Origin: Micrococcales bacterium
GTDB lineage: Bacteria > Actinomycetota > Actinomycetes > Actinomycetales > Dermatophilaceae
Assembly: GCA_030537915.1 (NCBI GenBank)
Contig: JAUNUZ010000057.1
Span: 1 to 9,758 of the forward strand
Length of the DNA: 9,758 nucleotides
Reading direction: 5' to 3'
The position numbers were made by a program, and so were the translations under genes. Shown here one piece after another: positions 1 to 7,009 of the stretch; position 1 is the first letter of the stretch, and every line of letters starts with the position of its first letter. The notes beneath the pieces were generated by a model, which was not told the DNA's origin, ran no database searches, and worked only from the letters and a program-made list of their open reading frames with translations.

Positions 1-752
1 TCGATGCCCGCATCGGCGGCGCTGGACTTGCCGGAATGCTCGAGCCGCGCGCCGACCGAGCCGGACAGGCCGAAGGTCGAGGCTGCGTCGATGGTCGGGG
101 TAGCTGTCAGGTCGAGGACTCGCCCGGCTACGACGAGCACCGTGTGGTCACACGCTGCGGCGACCGTCGCGTTGAGCCGACCGAGCCGATCGCGGACGAG
201 GCGGCCGGACGCGCTCGCGGGCACCACACCCAGGCCGGTCTCGTTGCTCACGAGCACGACATCCCCGCGGCCCGAGCGCAGCGCTTGCACGAGTCGCTCG
301 GTCTGTCCGGCGAGCAGCGCCTCCACCCTGGTGCGGTCCTCCCACGCGCCCGCATCGTCGATGAGGCGAGTGACCCACGTGCCGAGGCAGTCGACGAGCG
401 CCGCAGCTGACGGTTCGAGGCCCGCGACGAGGGCCGGCAGGTCGACTCCGCGGGCTGCAGCGCCAGGGCCGGTGCTCGCCGCGGCTGCGGGCGGGGCAGG
501 GCAAGGGGCCGAGTCGAGCAAGCTGTTCGTCCCCCCGATGCCAGGGTGCCGGCCTGGTCCGGCTTCGACGGTGAGCCACGTGGCGGGCCGGCGGTTCCGG
601 TGCGCGCGCACGCGCGCGAGCCAGTCAGGATCCGCCGAACTCGGCGCGGGACCTGCGGCCACGTAGACGACCTGGTCACGTCCTTGCAGTAGCCGCTCGG
701 CATAGGCGCTCTTGCCGCTGCGTACGCCGCCGAGGACGAGCACCGTCGTCAC
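1..752 (-). CDS. cobU: Bifunctional adenosylcobinamide kinase / adenosylcobinamide-phosphate guanylyltransferase, 3' end outside window
   Basis: Cytosolic late cobalamin enzyme. It phosphorylates the aminopropanol arm of adenosylcobinamide, then transfers GMP from GTP to give AdoCbi-GDP. Read from a GTG at 752-750, it shows the N-terminal P-loop GGVRSGKS (residues 8-15) and the family signature HRNRRPATWLTVE (51-63). His51 aligns, by my reading, with the guanylylated His46 of the Salmonella enzyme. VDCLGTW (120-126), VSNETGLGVVP (168-178), RDRLGRLN (187-194) and VVAGRVLDL (207-215) complete the fold. The start is supported by AGGAGG eight bases upstream. Two oddities stand out: a Pro/Ala/Gly-rich stretch of roughly 40 residues (about 64-107) between the TVE motif and the VDCL strand, and an open frame continuing about 35 residues past the usual C-terminus to the window edge without a stop. 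This could be a tail, a linker or a fusion. The gene is divergent from cobD. Function is certain; total length is not. Confidence 0.95.
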   Translation of the reverse strand, partial: MTTVLVLGGVRSGKSAYAERLLQGRDQVVYVAAGPAPSSADPDWLARVRAHRNRRPATWLTVEAGPGRHPGIGGTNSLLDSAPCPAPPAAAASTGPGAAARGVDLPALVAGLEPSAAALVDCLGTWVTRLIDDAGAWEDRTRVEALLAGQTERLVQALRSGRGDVVLVSNETGLGVVPASASGRLVRDRLGRLNATVAAACDHTVLVVAGRVLDLTATPTIDAASTFGLSGSVGARLEHSGKSSAADAGI

Positions 753-760
753 GTTCGTCC

Positions 761-766
761 CCTCCT
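761..766 (-). promoter_or_regulatory. Strong ribosome binding site of cobU
   Basis: Read on the minus strand this is AGGAGG, followed by GG and then the GTG at 752 with eight bases between. It is the best Shine-Dalgarno match in the window. It fixes the cobU start and contrasts with the poor or absent sites of cobD, hisI and trpC. Confidence 0.8.
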
Positions 767-895
767 CGATGTTGCCTCAGGCCCGGGCCGCGACCAGGCC
801 TGAACGACCGTGCGGATCCGGCGCCCGGCCGCCCCTGCTGCCTCACGCCGAGACCGCCGGGCGGATCTGGCGACCCGCGCGCGAGGACGAAGACC

Positions 896-901
896 AGACT
901 A
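896..901 (-). promoter_or_regulatory. Candidate -10 element for cobU
   Basis: On the minus strand this reads TAGTCT, matching the actinobacterial -10 pattern TANNNT. It contains the only TpA step between cobU and cobD. A transcript starting about position 889 would carry a leader of about 137 bases before the cobU GTG. No convincing -35 was found, so this rests on one hexamer in a very GC-rich gap. Confidence 0.4.
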
Positions 902-903
902 GG

Positions 904-909
904 CAGACT
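904..909 (+). promoter_or_regulatory. Candidate -10 element for cobD (leaderless geometry)
   Basis: CAGACT ends six bases before the GTG at 916, the same spacing as the -10-like hexamers in front of hisI and trpC. The first T of the TANNNT consensus is missing. CAGACT also occurs at 895-900, which would place the start at about 907, three bases before the GTG at 910. The element overlaps the candidate cobU promoter. Weak evidence; its main value is in choosing between two start codons. Confidence 0.3.
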
Positions 910-915
910 GTGCGC

Positions 916-1872
916 GTGTCCCGCACCGCCCATCCTCTCGCGCTGCCCGCCGGGCTCCTGCTCGGCTACGCGCTCGACGAGATCATCGCGGATCCGCGCC
1001 GGGGCCACCCGGTCGCGCTGTTCGGTTGGGCGGCGGCAGCGCTCGAGCGGGCGATGTGGCGCGACGATCGGAGCCGCGGGGTCGCCTACGTGGCCCTCGC
1101 AGTCGGCGTTCCGACGCTCGCCGCGGGCCGGCTCGACCGCCGGCTCAACGGACCGCTCGCGCACGCGGCGCTCGTCGCGACCCTGACCTGGGTGGCCCTG
1201 GGTGGCCGAAGCTTGCGCGCCGAGGCGGAGGCAATGGCGAAGCTGCTGCAAGCCGAGGATCTCTCGGGTGCGCGCCGACGGTTGGGACACCTGTGCAGCC
1301 GCGACGCCACGAACCTTCCGGCCGACGAGATTGCCCGCGCCGCCGTCGAGTCCATCGCTGAGAACACCGCCGATGCCGTCATCGGGCCGCTGCTCTGGGG
1401 GGCGCTGGCCGGCCCGGCGGGCGTCGTGGCCTACCGCTGCGCCAACACGCTCGACGCAATGTTCGGCTACCGCTCGGCGCGCTACGAGCGGTTCGGCTGG
1501 GCGTCGGCACGCCTCGACGACGCGCTCAACGTGCTGCCCGCGCGGCTCACCGCCGCGCTCACGGTCGCCCTCGCGCCCGCCCTCGGGGGCAGCCGAGCCG
1601 AGGCGTGGGCGGCCTGGCGAGATGACGCGCCGGCCCATCCGAGCCCGAACGCCGGGGTCGTCGAGGCGACGGCGGCTGGAGCACTCGGGGTGCGACTCGG
1701 GGGTGCCAACACCTACCAGGGGCAGATCCAGGATCGCGGAGTCCTCGGGTGCGGCCGGGCGGTCGACGTCGCCGACCTGCGCCGGGTCGCACGGCTCGCA
1801 AACCTGCTCTCCCTGGCCGGCCTGGCGGGGTGCCTTGCTCTGGCGACGGCCATCCAGCGGTGCATCCGTTGA
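916..1872 (+). CDS. cobD: Adenosylcobinamide-phosphate synthase (CobD/CbiB family membrane protein)
   Basis: Integral membrane enzyme that joins (R)-1-amino-2-propanol or its phosphate to adenosylcobyric acid, making adenosylcobinamide (phosphate), the substrate of CobU. The 318-residue reading carries the family signatures ADPRRGHPVALFG (25-37), VESIAENTADAV (144-155), YRCANTLDAMFGYRS (173-187), RFGWASARLDD (192-202) and APAHPSPNAGVVE (238-250). Hydrophobic segments suited to membrane helices lie near 8-20, 56-70, 83-97, 156-173, 208-223 and 296-312. Length is normal for the family. Two in-frame GTG codons, at 910 and 916, are possible starts and neither has a good ribosome binding site. I chose 916 because a -10-like CAGACT sits at leaderless spacing; 910 would add two residues. 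The frame stays open upstream to 712, but that part overlaps cobU antisense and lacks family similarity. The stop overlaps the possible TTG start of cobQ. Confidence 0.95.
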   Translation: MSRTAHPLALPAGLLLGYALDEIIADPRRGHPVALFGWAAAALERAMWRDDRSRGVAYVALAVGVPTLAAGRLDRRLNGPLAHAALVATLTWVALGGRSLRAEAEAMAKLLQAEDLSGARRRLGHLCSRDATNLPADEIARAAVESIAENTADAVIGPLLWGALAGPAGVVAYRCANTLDAMFGYRSARYERFGWASARLDDALNVLPARLTAALTVALAPALGGSRAEAWAAWRDDAPAHPSPNAGVVEATAAGALGVRLGGANTYQGQIQDRGVLGCGRAVDVADLRRVARLANLLSLAGLAGCLALATAIQRCIR

Positions 1873-3428
1873 GCGGTCTTCTGGTGGCGGGGACGACATC
1901 GGATGCCGGCAAGTCACTGCTGACGGCCGGGATCTGCCGGTGGCTGCGGCGCGAGGGAGTAGCCGTCGCGCCGTTCAAGAGTCAGAACATGTCGAACAAC
2001 TCGATGGTGTGCCCCGACGGCGCGGAAATCGGCCGGGCGCAATGGGTGCAAGCGCTCGCGTGCCGGGTCGTCCCCGAGGCGGCAATGAACCCAGTCCTCC
2101 TCAAACCGGGTACCGACCGGCGCTCCCACATCGTCCTGATGGGCCGCCCGGCCGGTCAACTGCGCTCGCGGGAGTGGTCGACCGGTCGGCGCGAGCTCGC
2201 CGCGACGGCCTTCGCGGCCTATGCGGACCTCGCCTCGCGCTACGACGTCATCATCGCGGAGGGGGCCGGCAGCATCGCCGAGGTCAATCTGCGCGATGGG
2301 GACTACGTCAACCTCGGGCTAGCGCGCGCCGTCGACCTGCCAGTCGTCGTTGTCGGCGACATCGATCGCGGCGGGGTCCTGGCAGCGATGTACGGCTCGT
2401 GGGCCTTGCTCGACGACGCGGACCGCGGGCACCTCGCCGGGTGGATCGTCAACAAATTCCGCGGGGACGCAGACCTCCTCAAACCGGGGCTCGACGTCAT
2501 CGAGTCCCGCACGGGGCTAGCGGTGTTCGGCGTCGTCCCGTACCTGCGCGAAGTCTGGCTCGACGGTGAGGACGCGTTGACCCTGGGCGCCTGGCAGGCG
2601 CACGACGTCGACGCCGCGCCTCTGGTCCCGACGCTGCCGGGAGGCCGGAGCGGCAAGGGCGCCGCGGACGACGGGTCCCTGCGGATCGCCGTTGTCGCGT
2701 TCCCCCGCTTGTCGAACGCCACCGACGTCGACGCCCTCGCGGCCGAAGAGGGAGTGCGCGTCGAGCTTTTGGACCACCCCGCCCGCCTGCGCGGCGCCGA
2801 CCTCATCGTGTTGCCGGGTAGCCGGACCACACTGGCGGATCTGGCCTGGCTGCACGAGAGGGGACTCGCCGCGGCGATCGTCGCGGCCGCCGAGCGCGGG
2901 GTGCCGATCCTCGGCATCTGCGGCGGTTATCAGATGCTCGCGGGCAGCATCGCGGACCCGCAGGCCATCGAGGCGTCGGTCCCAACGCGTGTCGACGGGC
3001 TCGGCCTCCTACCCGTCGCCGTGGAGTTCGAGGCGGCCAAGCGCACCGCCGTGATCGCGGGGCAGTGGCGCGGCCAACGCGTCGAGGGATACGAGATCCA
3101 TCACGGCGTCGCGCAACGGGTCCCGGTACGGGTCGGTGCGAGGGCTGCTGAGCTAGACCACGCTGGGTCCGATTCGGACGCCCCCGAGCCGTTCCTCGAC
3201 GGCTGGCAACAGGGCAACGTGTGGGGGACGACGTGGCACGGCGCGTTCGAGAGCGACGGTTTCCGTCGTGAGTTCCTCACCCACGTCGCGCAGCTCACCG
3301 GCAGTGGATGGCGTCCTCGCGGCGGGCCCGGCTTCCGCGCGCGCCGCGAGGACATGTTGGAGCGCCTCGCGGACGCGGTCGTCGAACACCTCGACACCGC
3401 GGCGATTCGACGGCTACTGGGGCTGTAG
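1860..3428 (+). CDS. cobQ: Cobyric acid synthase (CobQ/CbiP), glutamine-dependent
   Basis: Cytosolic ATP- and glutamine-dependent amidase that converts adenosylcobyrinic acid a,c-diamide to adenosylcobyric acid by amidating four side chains; the product is the substrate of CobD. The N-terminal dethiobiotin-synthetase-like ATPase domain (about 5-235) has the P-loop-like GTTSDAGKS (11-19), FKSQNMSNNS (39-48), EGAGSIAEVNL (134-144) and GDIDRGG (167-172 and on). The C-terminal class I amidotransferase domain (about 274-475) has LPGSRTTL (318-325), ILGICGGYQML with nucleophile Cys354 (350-360), EIHHG (412-416) and TTWHGAFE (457-464) with the catalytic-type His460. At 522 residues the length is usual. 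The start is uncertain: GTG at 1860 overlaps cobD by 13 bases, while TTG at 1869 would overlap by four (TTGA) and give a protein beginning LSGLLVAG. Neither has a clear ribosome binding site, so translation is probably coupled to cobD. Confidence 0.96.
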   Translation: MHPLSGLLVAGTTSDAGKSLLTAGICRWLRREGVAVAPFKSQNMSNNSMVCPDGAEIGRAQWVQALACRVVPEAAMNPVLLKPGTDRRSHIVLMGRPAGQLRSREWSTGRRELAATAFAAYADLASRYDVIIAEGAGSIAEVNLRDGDYVNLGLARAVDLPVVVVGDIDRGGVLAAMYGSWALLDDADRGHLAGWIVNKFRGDADLLKPGLDVIESRTGLAVFGVVPYLREVWLDGEDALTLGAWQAHDVDAAPLVPTLPGGRSGKGAADDGSLRIAVVAFPRLSNATDVDALAAEEGVRVELLDHPARLRGADLIVLPGSRTTLADLAWLHERGLAAAIVAAAERGVPILGICGGYQMLAGSIADPQAIEASVPTRVDGLGLLPVAVEFEAAKRTAVIAGQWRGQRVEGYEIHHGVAQRVPVRVGARAAELDHAGSDSDAPEPFLDGWQQGNVWGTTWHGAFESDGFRREFLTHVAQLTGSGWRPRGGPGFRARREDMLERLADAVVEHLDTAAIRRLLGL

Positions 3429-3448
3429 GGAGCCGTGCGGGCCAGCGC

Positions 3449-4105
3449 TCAGATCCCGAACGTCGCGCCCGCCAGCGCTTCGACGGCCGCGGGCTCGCCG
3501 TCGATCTCGACCTGCGCGACGTCGCCACGACCGAAGCCGTAGAGGACGAGCTCGCTGGGCTCGCCGCGCAAGACGACGGTGCCGAGCTTCGTCGGCCCCT
3601 TCACGGCGCGACGACCATGGGTCGGCGTGACGAGCACGATCCCCACTGGGCTCTTGCGGAACATCAACTGCCCGGTCTGCCGCAGCCGGGACCACAGCGC
3701 ATCCTGCACGTCCCCGCCGATCTCGCGGGTCTGGTCAGGAGTCCACGAGGGGGCGGCGCGGAGCAGGTCCTCGTGGTGCACGTAGAACTCCATGAGGTTC
3801 ACCGCATCGTCGACGGCGGGCACCCTGGACGGCGACCAGCCGGGCGGCCCCTGCCGCACCAAGTCGATGAGCCCGGCCCACGAACCGTCGGCGTAGGCAT
3901 CCTGGACCCGCTGGGAGTGCTGGGCCAGCGGCGAGAGGAAGGCGCCCAAGATCGCATCGGGACGGCGTTCGCGCAGGACGATGTGCGCCGCGAGGTCACG
4001 GCTGCGCCATCCCTCGCACAGGGTGGGCGCGTCGGGGCCGAGTCGGGTCAGGGTCGAGCTGAGCGACTGCCGCTCGAGTTGTGCAAGTCCGGTCATGGCG
4101 GCCAT
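3449..4105 (-). CDS. TIGR03085-type metal-binding protein (DinB / mycothiol-dependent maleylpyruvate isomerase-like)
   Basis: A 218-residue soluble protein of an actinobacterial family with a DinB/maleylpyruvate isomerase-like N-terminal helical domain. The opening GPDAPTLCEGW (23-33), SRDLAAHIVLRERRPDA (35-51) and the YVHHEDLLRA segment (108-117) are typical. His41 and the pair Glu106/His110 in an E-x3-H arrangement match the His, Glu, His metal ligands known for mycothiol-dependent maleylpyruvate isomerase; this assignment is inferred from spacing. The C-terminal 70 residues (about 155-218, with LRGEPSELVLYGFGR) resemble the SCP2-like C-terminal part of such proteins. The substrate is unknown, and a mycothiol-related role is only a family-level guess. 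Two starts are possible, ATG at 4105 and ATG at 4096, neither with a clear ribosome binding site. The gene points into cobQ with 20 bp between stops and is divergent from hisI, so it is probably its own unit. Confidence 0.85.
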   Translation of the reverse strand: MAAMTGLAQLERQSLSSTLTRLGPDAPTLCEGWRSRDLAAHIVLRERRPDAILGAFLSPLAQHSQRVQDAYADGSWAGLIDLVRQGPPGWSPSRVPAVDDAVNLMEFYVHHEDLLRAAPSWTPDQTREIGGDVQDALWSRLRQTGQLMFRKSPVGIVLVTPTHGRRAVKGPTKLGTVVLRGEPSELVLYGFGRGDVAQVEIDGEPAAVEALAGATFGI

Positions 4106-4230
4106 CGTGCCAGCCGCCGGTGGTTGCGCGCCGTCCGGCACCATCTGCTGCGCCGCGTTGGTGGCCGCGAAGACAGCGCGACGGCAAGCCCCCCAGGGCG
4201 GCCTCGTCACGCCTTGTCCGCCGCGGTTGA

Positions 4231-4236
4231 GAGAAT
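4231..4236 (+). promoter_or_regulatory. Probable leaderless promoter of the hisI-trpE unit (-10 element)
   Basis: GAGAAT is separated by exactly six bases from the GTG of hisI, so a transcript beginning at the usual distance would start on the G of the start codon. It resembles the TANNNT or TAGAAT -10 of actinobacteria except for the first base. There is no ribosome binding site before hisI, which fits leaderless translation. No clear -35 is visible at 17 bp spacing. Confidence 0.5.
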
Positions 4237-4242
4237 GGCACG

Positions 4243-4665
4243 GTGACCGCCCCGACATCTCTCGACCCCGCCGTTGCCGCTCGCCTGAAACGAGACGCCG
4301 ACGGCCTCGTCGCCGCCGTCGTTCAGGATCACGATTCCGATCGGGTGCTCATGGTCGGCTGGATGGACGACGAGGCCCTGCGACGCACGCTGACCAGCGG
4401 TCGGGTGACGTTCTGGTCCCGCAGCCGCTCCGAATACTGGCGCAAGGGCGACACGAGCGGTCACGTGCAGTATGTCCGTTCGGTCCACCTCGACTGCGAC
4501 GGCGACGCCCTGCTCGTCCGAGTCAACCAGGTCGGTGCGGCATGTCACACCGGCAGCCGGACGTGCTTCTCGACCGACCTGGGTGCGGTGCCGTCCGCGC
4601 GCGCGCCCAGCGAGCAGGTCGAGGGTGCCGGAGCCGGCGGCGAAGAACGGCAGGTGGCCAGATGA
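4243..4665 (+). CDS. hisI: Phosphoribosyl-AMP cyclohydrolase
   Basis: Third step of histidine synthesis: hydrolytic opening of the adenine ring of phosphoribosyl-AMP, a cytosolic Zn- and Mg-dependent reaction. The 140-residue protein has [12 protein letters not shown] (35-46), [20 protein letters not shown] (55-74) and the acidic cluster HLDCDGD with Asp84, Asp86 and Asp88. The three cysteines Cys85, Cys101 and Cys108 have the 16- and 7-residue spacing of the zinc ligands Cys93, Cys109 and Cys116 of the Methanothermobacter enzyme. It is a stand-alone cyclohydrolase with no HisE pyrophosphohydrolase domain; the last 25 or so residues are a hydrophilic Gly/Glu-rich tail. The GTG start has no Shine-Dalgarno and sits six bases after a -10-like GAGAAT. 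Its stop overlaps the trpE start in ATGA, tying histidine and tryptophan synthesis into one transcript. The other his genes are not in the window. Confidence 0.97.
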   Translation: MTAPTSLDPAVAARLKRDADGLVAAVVQDHDSDRVLMVGWMDDEALRRTLTSGRVTFWSRSRSEYWRKGDTSGHVQYVRSVHLDCDGDALLVRVNQVGAACHTGSRTCFSTDLGAVPSARAPSEQVEGAGAGGEERQVAR

Positions 4666-6209
4666 CGCAGCCCGCGGCTGCGCTCGGGCCCGACCTCGCC
4701 TACGGACTGACGTGGCCGGACCTTGCGGGCTTCCGTGAGCTCGCCCGAGACCGCCGCGTCATCCCCGTCGTCCGGCGCCTGCTGGCGGACGCCGAGACGC
4801 CCGTCGGGGTCTACCGCAAGCTCGCCGACAACGCGCCCGGCACCTTCCTCCTGGAGTCCGCCGAGCACGGTGGTGTGTGGTCGCGGTACTCGATCGTCGG
4901 CGTCGCGAGCCGCGCCATCCTCACCGAGCGCGACGGTCGCGCCTTCTGGATGGGTGATCCGCCGGTGGGCATCCCCACCGACGGCAATCCCGTCGACGTC
5001 CTGCGAGATGCGGTCGCGACCCTGGCCACCGAACCGATCGAGGGGCTGCCTCCGCTGACCGGTGGGCTTGTCGGCTTCATCGGCTACGACGCGGTCCGTC
5101 GTTGGGAGAAGGTGCCCTCCAGCCTGCCCGATGACCTGCGCCTGCCCGAGCTGGCGATGATGCTCGCCACGGATCTCGCCGTGCTCGACCACGCGGACGG
5201 GTCAATCCTCCTGGTGGCCAACGCGGTGAATTTCGATGACACCGACGAGCGAGTCGACGATGCGTGGTCCGATGCCGTTGCGCGGCTCGACCGGATGACG
5301 GCGCAGTTGGCCCAGCCGGCGCCGAGCACCGTGGCCGTCCTGGACCAGGTTGACCTGACGCCGCAGAGTACGGAGACGCCAGAGCACTACATGGAGATGG
5401 TCGAGGAAGCAAAGGAGGCCATCCGCGCGGGCGAGGTCTTCCAGGTCGTCCTCTCCCAGCGTTTCTCGATGCCGTGCGCTGCCGACGCGCTCGACGTCTA
5501 TCGAGCGCTGCGAACGTCCAACCCGAGTCCCTATATGTATCTGCTGCGCCTGACGACCCCCGATGGCCGTCCGTTCGAGATCGTCGGCTCATCGCCCGAG
5601 GCGCTCGTCAAGGTCCAGGGACGCCGGGTGATCACGCACCCGATCGCCGGCTCCAGGCCCCGGGGCGCGACGCCGGAGGACGACGTCCTCTACAGCAAGG
5701 ACCTTTTCGCGGACCCCAAGGAGCGCTCCGAGCACGTCATGCTCGTCGACCTGTCCCGCAACGACCTCCAGAGAGTCTGCGATCCGGGGTCGGTCGAGGT
5801 CGTCGACCTCATGAGCGTGCACCGCTACAGCCACGTCATGCACCTGGAGTCCACGGTTATCGGGCGGCTCGCCCGGGGCCGCAACGCCTACGACGTCCTG
5901 GCCGCGACCTTCCCCGCGGGCACGTTATCCGGTGCGCCCAAGCCTCGCGCGCTGCAGCTCATCGAGCAGATGGAGGCGAGCCGGCGGGGCGTCTACGGAG
6001 GCGTCATCGGCTACTTCGACGTCCACGGCGACCTCGATATGGCGATCGCGATCCGCACGGCCGTCATTATCGACCGCGTCGCCCACGTCCAGGCCGGAGC
6101 CGGGATCGTCGCTGATTCGGTGCCGCGCAGCGAACTGGACGAGACGGTCCACAAGGCGGCGGCCGTTGTGCGGGCAGTGGCCGCGGCCTCGGCGCTACGC
6201 GCGCCATGA
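4662..6209 (+). CDS. trpE: Anthranilate synthase component I
   Basis: First committed step of tryptophan synthesis: converts chorismate to anthranilate, using ammonia delivered by the TrpG glutaminase subunit, which is not encoded here. The 515-residue protein has the N-terminal regulatory domain with FLLES (62-66) and the [10 protein letters not shown] segment (287-296), both known to shape the tryptophan-binding pocket of bacterial TrpE. Feedback inhibition by tryptophan is therefore expected. The chorismate-binding domain (about 241-505) shows [10 protein letters not shown] (309-318), [10 protein letters not shown] (326-335), [16 protein letters not shown] (354-369), HLEST (394-398), [11 protein letters not shown] (417-427), GAGIVADS (479-486) and [11 protein letters not shown] (491-501). 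The start ATG overlaps the hisI stop (ATGA) and has an AGGTGG four bases upstream. The stop in turn overlaps the next gene (ATGA). No leader peptide or attenuator fits before trpE, because the gene begins inside hisI. Confidence 0.98.
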   Translation: MTQPAAALGPDLAYGLTWPDLAGFRELARDRRVIPVVRRLLADAETPVGVYRKLADNAPGTFLLESAEHGGVWSRYSIVGVASRAILTERDGRAFWMGDPPVGIPTDGNPVDVLRDAVATLATEPIEGLPPLTGGLVGFIGYDAVRRWEKVPSSLPDDLRLPELAMMLATDLAVLDHADGSILLVANAVNFDDTDERVDDAWSDAVARLDRMTAQLAQPAPSTVAVLDQVDLTPQSTETPEHYMEMVEEAKEAIRAGEVFQVVLSQRFSMPCAADALDVYRALRTSNPSPYMYLLRLTTPDGRPFEIVGSSPEALVKVQGRRVITHPIAGSRPRGATPEDDVLYSKDLFADPKERSEHVMLVDLSRNDLQRVCDPGSVEVVDLMSVHRYSHVMHLESTVIGRLARGRNAYDVLAATFPAGTLSGAPKPRALQLIEQMEASRRGVYGGVIGYFDVHGDLDMAIAIRTAVIIDRVAHVQAGAGIVADSVPRSELDETVHKAAAVVRAVAAASALRAP

Positions 6210-6931
6210 CCGGCGACTCGAGACGGTTTCGGCGGCGCGCCGCGAGCTGGGCGAGATGGTTCACAAGGCGCGGTCCGGCCCTCGGCCTGACGCTGCTGGG
6301 GGCCGGGCTTCTGGCCCTCGCGGCGCTACCCGTGTGGGTGCGCGGCAGCATCGATGATCCCGTGTTGGGGCTCCGCGCGGCGAGCGTCACCGGCCGGGTC
6401 GCCGCTCCCCTCGTCCTCGCACTCGGCCTGCTCGCCCTTGCAGCCGCCTTGGTCGCGGCGGTGACCGGGCGGGTCGGGCGCGCGCTCGCGGGTCTCCTTG
6501 CGGCCGGCGCTGGGCTGGGTTCGGGATGGGTCGCGCTCGGCGTGCTCCGGAACGGGCCGGCGGCCCTGGCTCGAAGCGCCGCCGGGGCGGTGGGGCGCAG
6601 CGGCGTCACGCCCGTCTCCGGCGTGACCGTCACGCCCTGGCCGTGGCTCGCACTCGTCGGGGGAGCGCTCGCAGCGCTGGGTGGTGTGGCCGTCGTATGC
6701 GGGGCGCCGCGGTGGGTGGGCTCTAACGCCCGCTACGAGAACCCGGCCGACCGCACCGACGCACAGCCCGAGAAGACCTCGAGCACCGTTGCGCCCGAGC
6801 CGCAGCAGCCCGGTCAGCGGGCCGGGACCACGTCCGCGGCCCAGCGGGCGGAGGCGGATGCTCGGGCGGCGCGCAGTAGGGCGGTGCAGGACTGGGACGC
6901 CTTGAGCCGCGGTGAGGACCCGACGGACTGA
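6206..6931 (+). CDS. Trp-operon-associated membrane protein (TIGR02234 / Trp_oprn_chp type)
   Basis: Conserved actinobacterial membrane protein of unknown function that sits next to trpE or trpC in many genomes. This 241-residue copy has a short basic N-terminus and four predicted helices near residues 24-43, 65-86, 91-114 and 146-166. Family-like segments are ALPVWVRG (40-47), the VTVTPWPWLALVGGAL stretch (140-155) and the C-terminal DWDALSRGEDPT (229-240). Residues 175-225 are a hydrophilic, Gln/Ala/Pro-rich and probably disordered cytoplasmic linker. It holds eight tryptophans, far more per residue than the biosynthetic enzymes around it. The ATGA overlap with trpE shows translational coupling. 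The C-terminal motif and context make the family assignment secure; whether it transports, senses or scaffolds is not known. Confidence 0.88.
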   Translation: MTGDSRRFRRRAASWARWFTRRGPALGLTLLGAGLLALAALPVWVRGSIDDPVLGLRAASVTGRVAAPLVLALGLLALAAALVAAVTGRVGRALAGLLAAGAGLGSGWVALGVLRNGPAALARSAAGAVGRSGVTPVSGVTVTPWPWLALVGGALAALGGVAVVCGAPRWVGSNARYENPADRTDAQPEKTSSTVAPEPQQPGQRAGTTSAAQRAEADARAARSRAVQDWDALSRGEDPTD

Positions 6932-7009
6932 GCCTGGACCCGAGCGCTTGCGTCGTAAACCGCCCCTGCTTGCGCGGCGCTGAAGCGAGCGTCCTCGACG
7001 GCTGGAGAC

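Noticed and set aside
753..889. Cobalamin riboswitch in the possible cobU leader
   Set aside because: I looked on the minus strand for the conserved B12-box and GCCACTG core and did not find them; a covariance-model search would settle it.
676..1917. A 413-codon open frame antisense to cobD
   Set aside because: Its product is Arg/Gly/Pro-rich with no recognisable domain. It arises from codon-position GC bias opposite a clear cobD with all family motifs.
1202..2569. A 455-codon frame overlapping cobD and cobQ on the same strand
   Set aside because: It reads through two well-identified genes in another frame and has the low-complexity Arg/Ser composition of a shadow frame.
2587..2601. Inverted repeat GCGCCT-GGC-AGGCGC inside cobQ
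   Set aside because: It lies in the middle of a well-conserved coding region, and short GC-only repeats are expected by chance at this base composition.
3429..3448. Bidirectional terminator between the convergent stops
   Set aside because: The 20 bases contain no stem of useful length and no T or A tract.
4106..4242. A trp or his leader peptide or attenuator before hisI
   Set aside because: The 137 bp between divergent genes has no short open frame with runs of Trp or His codons and no terminator hairpin with a T tract.
3308..4246. A 312-codon plus-strand frame across the cobQ end and the metal-binding protein gene
   Set aside because: The minus-strand frame has family motifs and metal ligands; this one does not.
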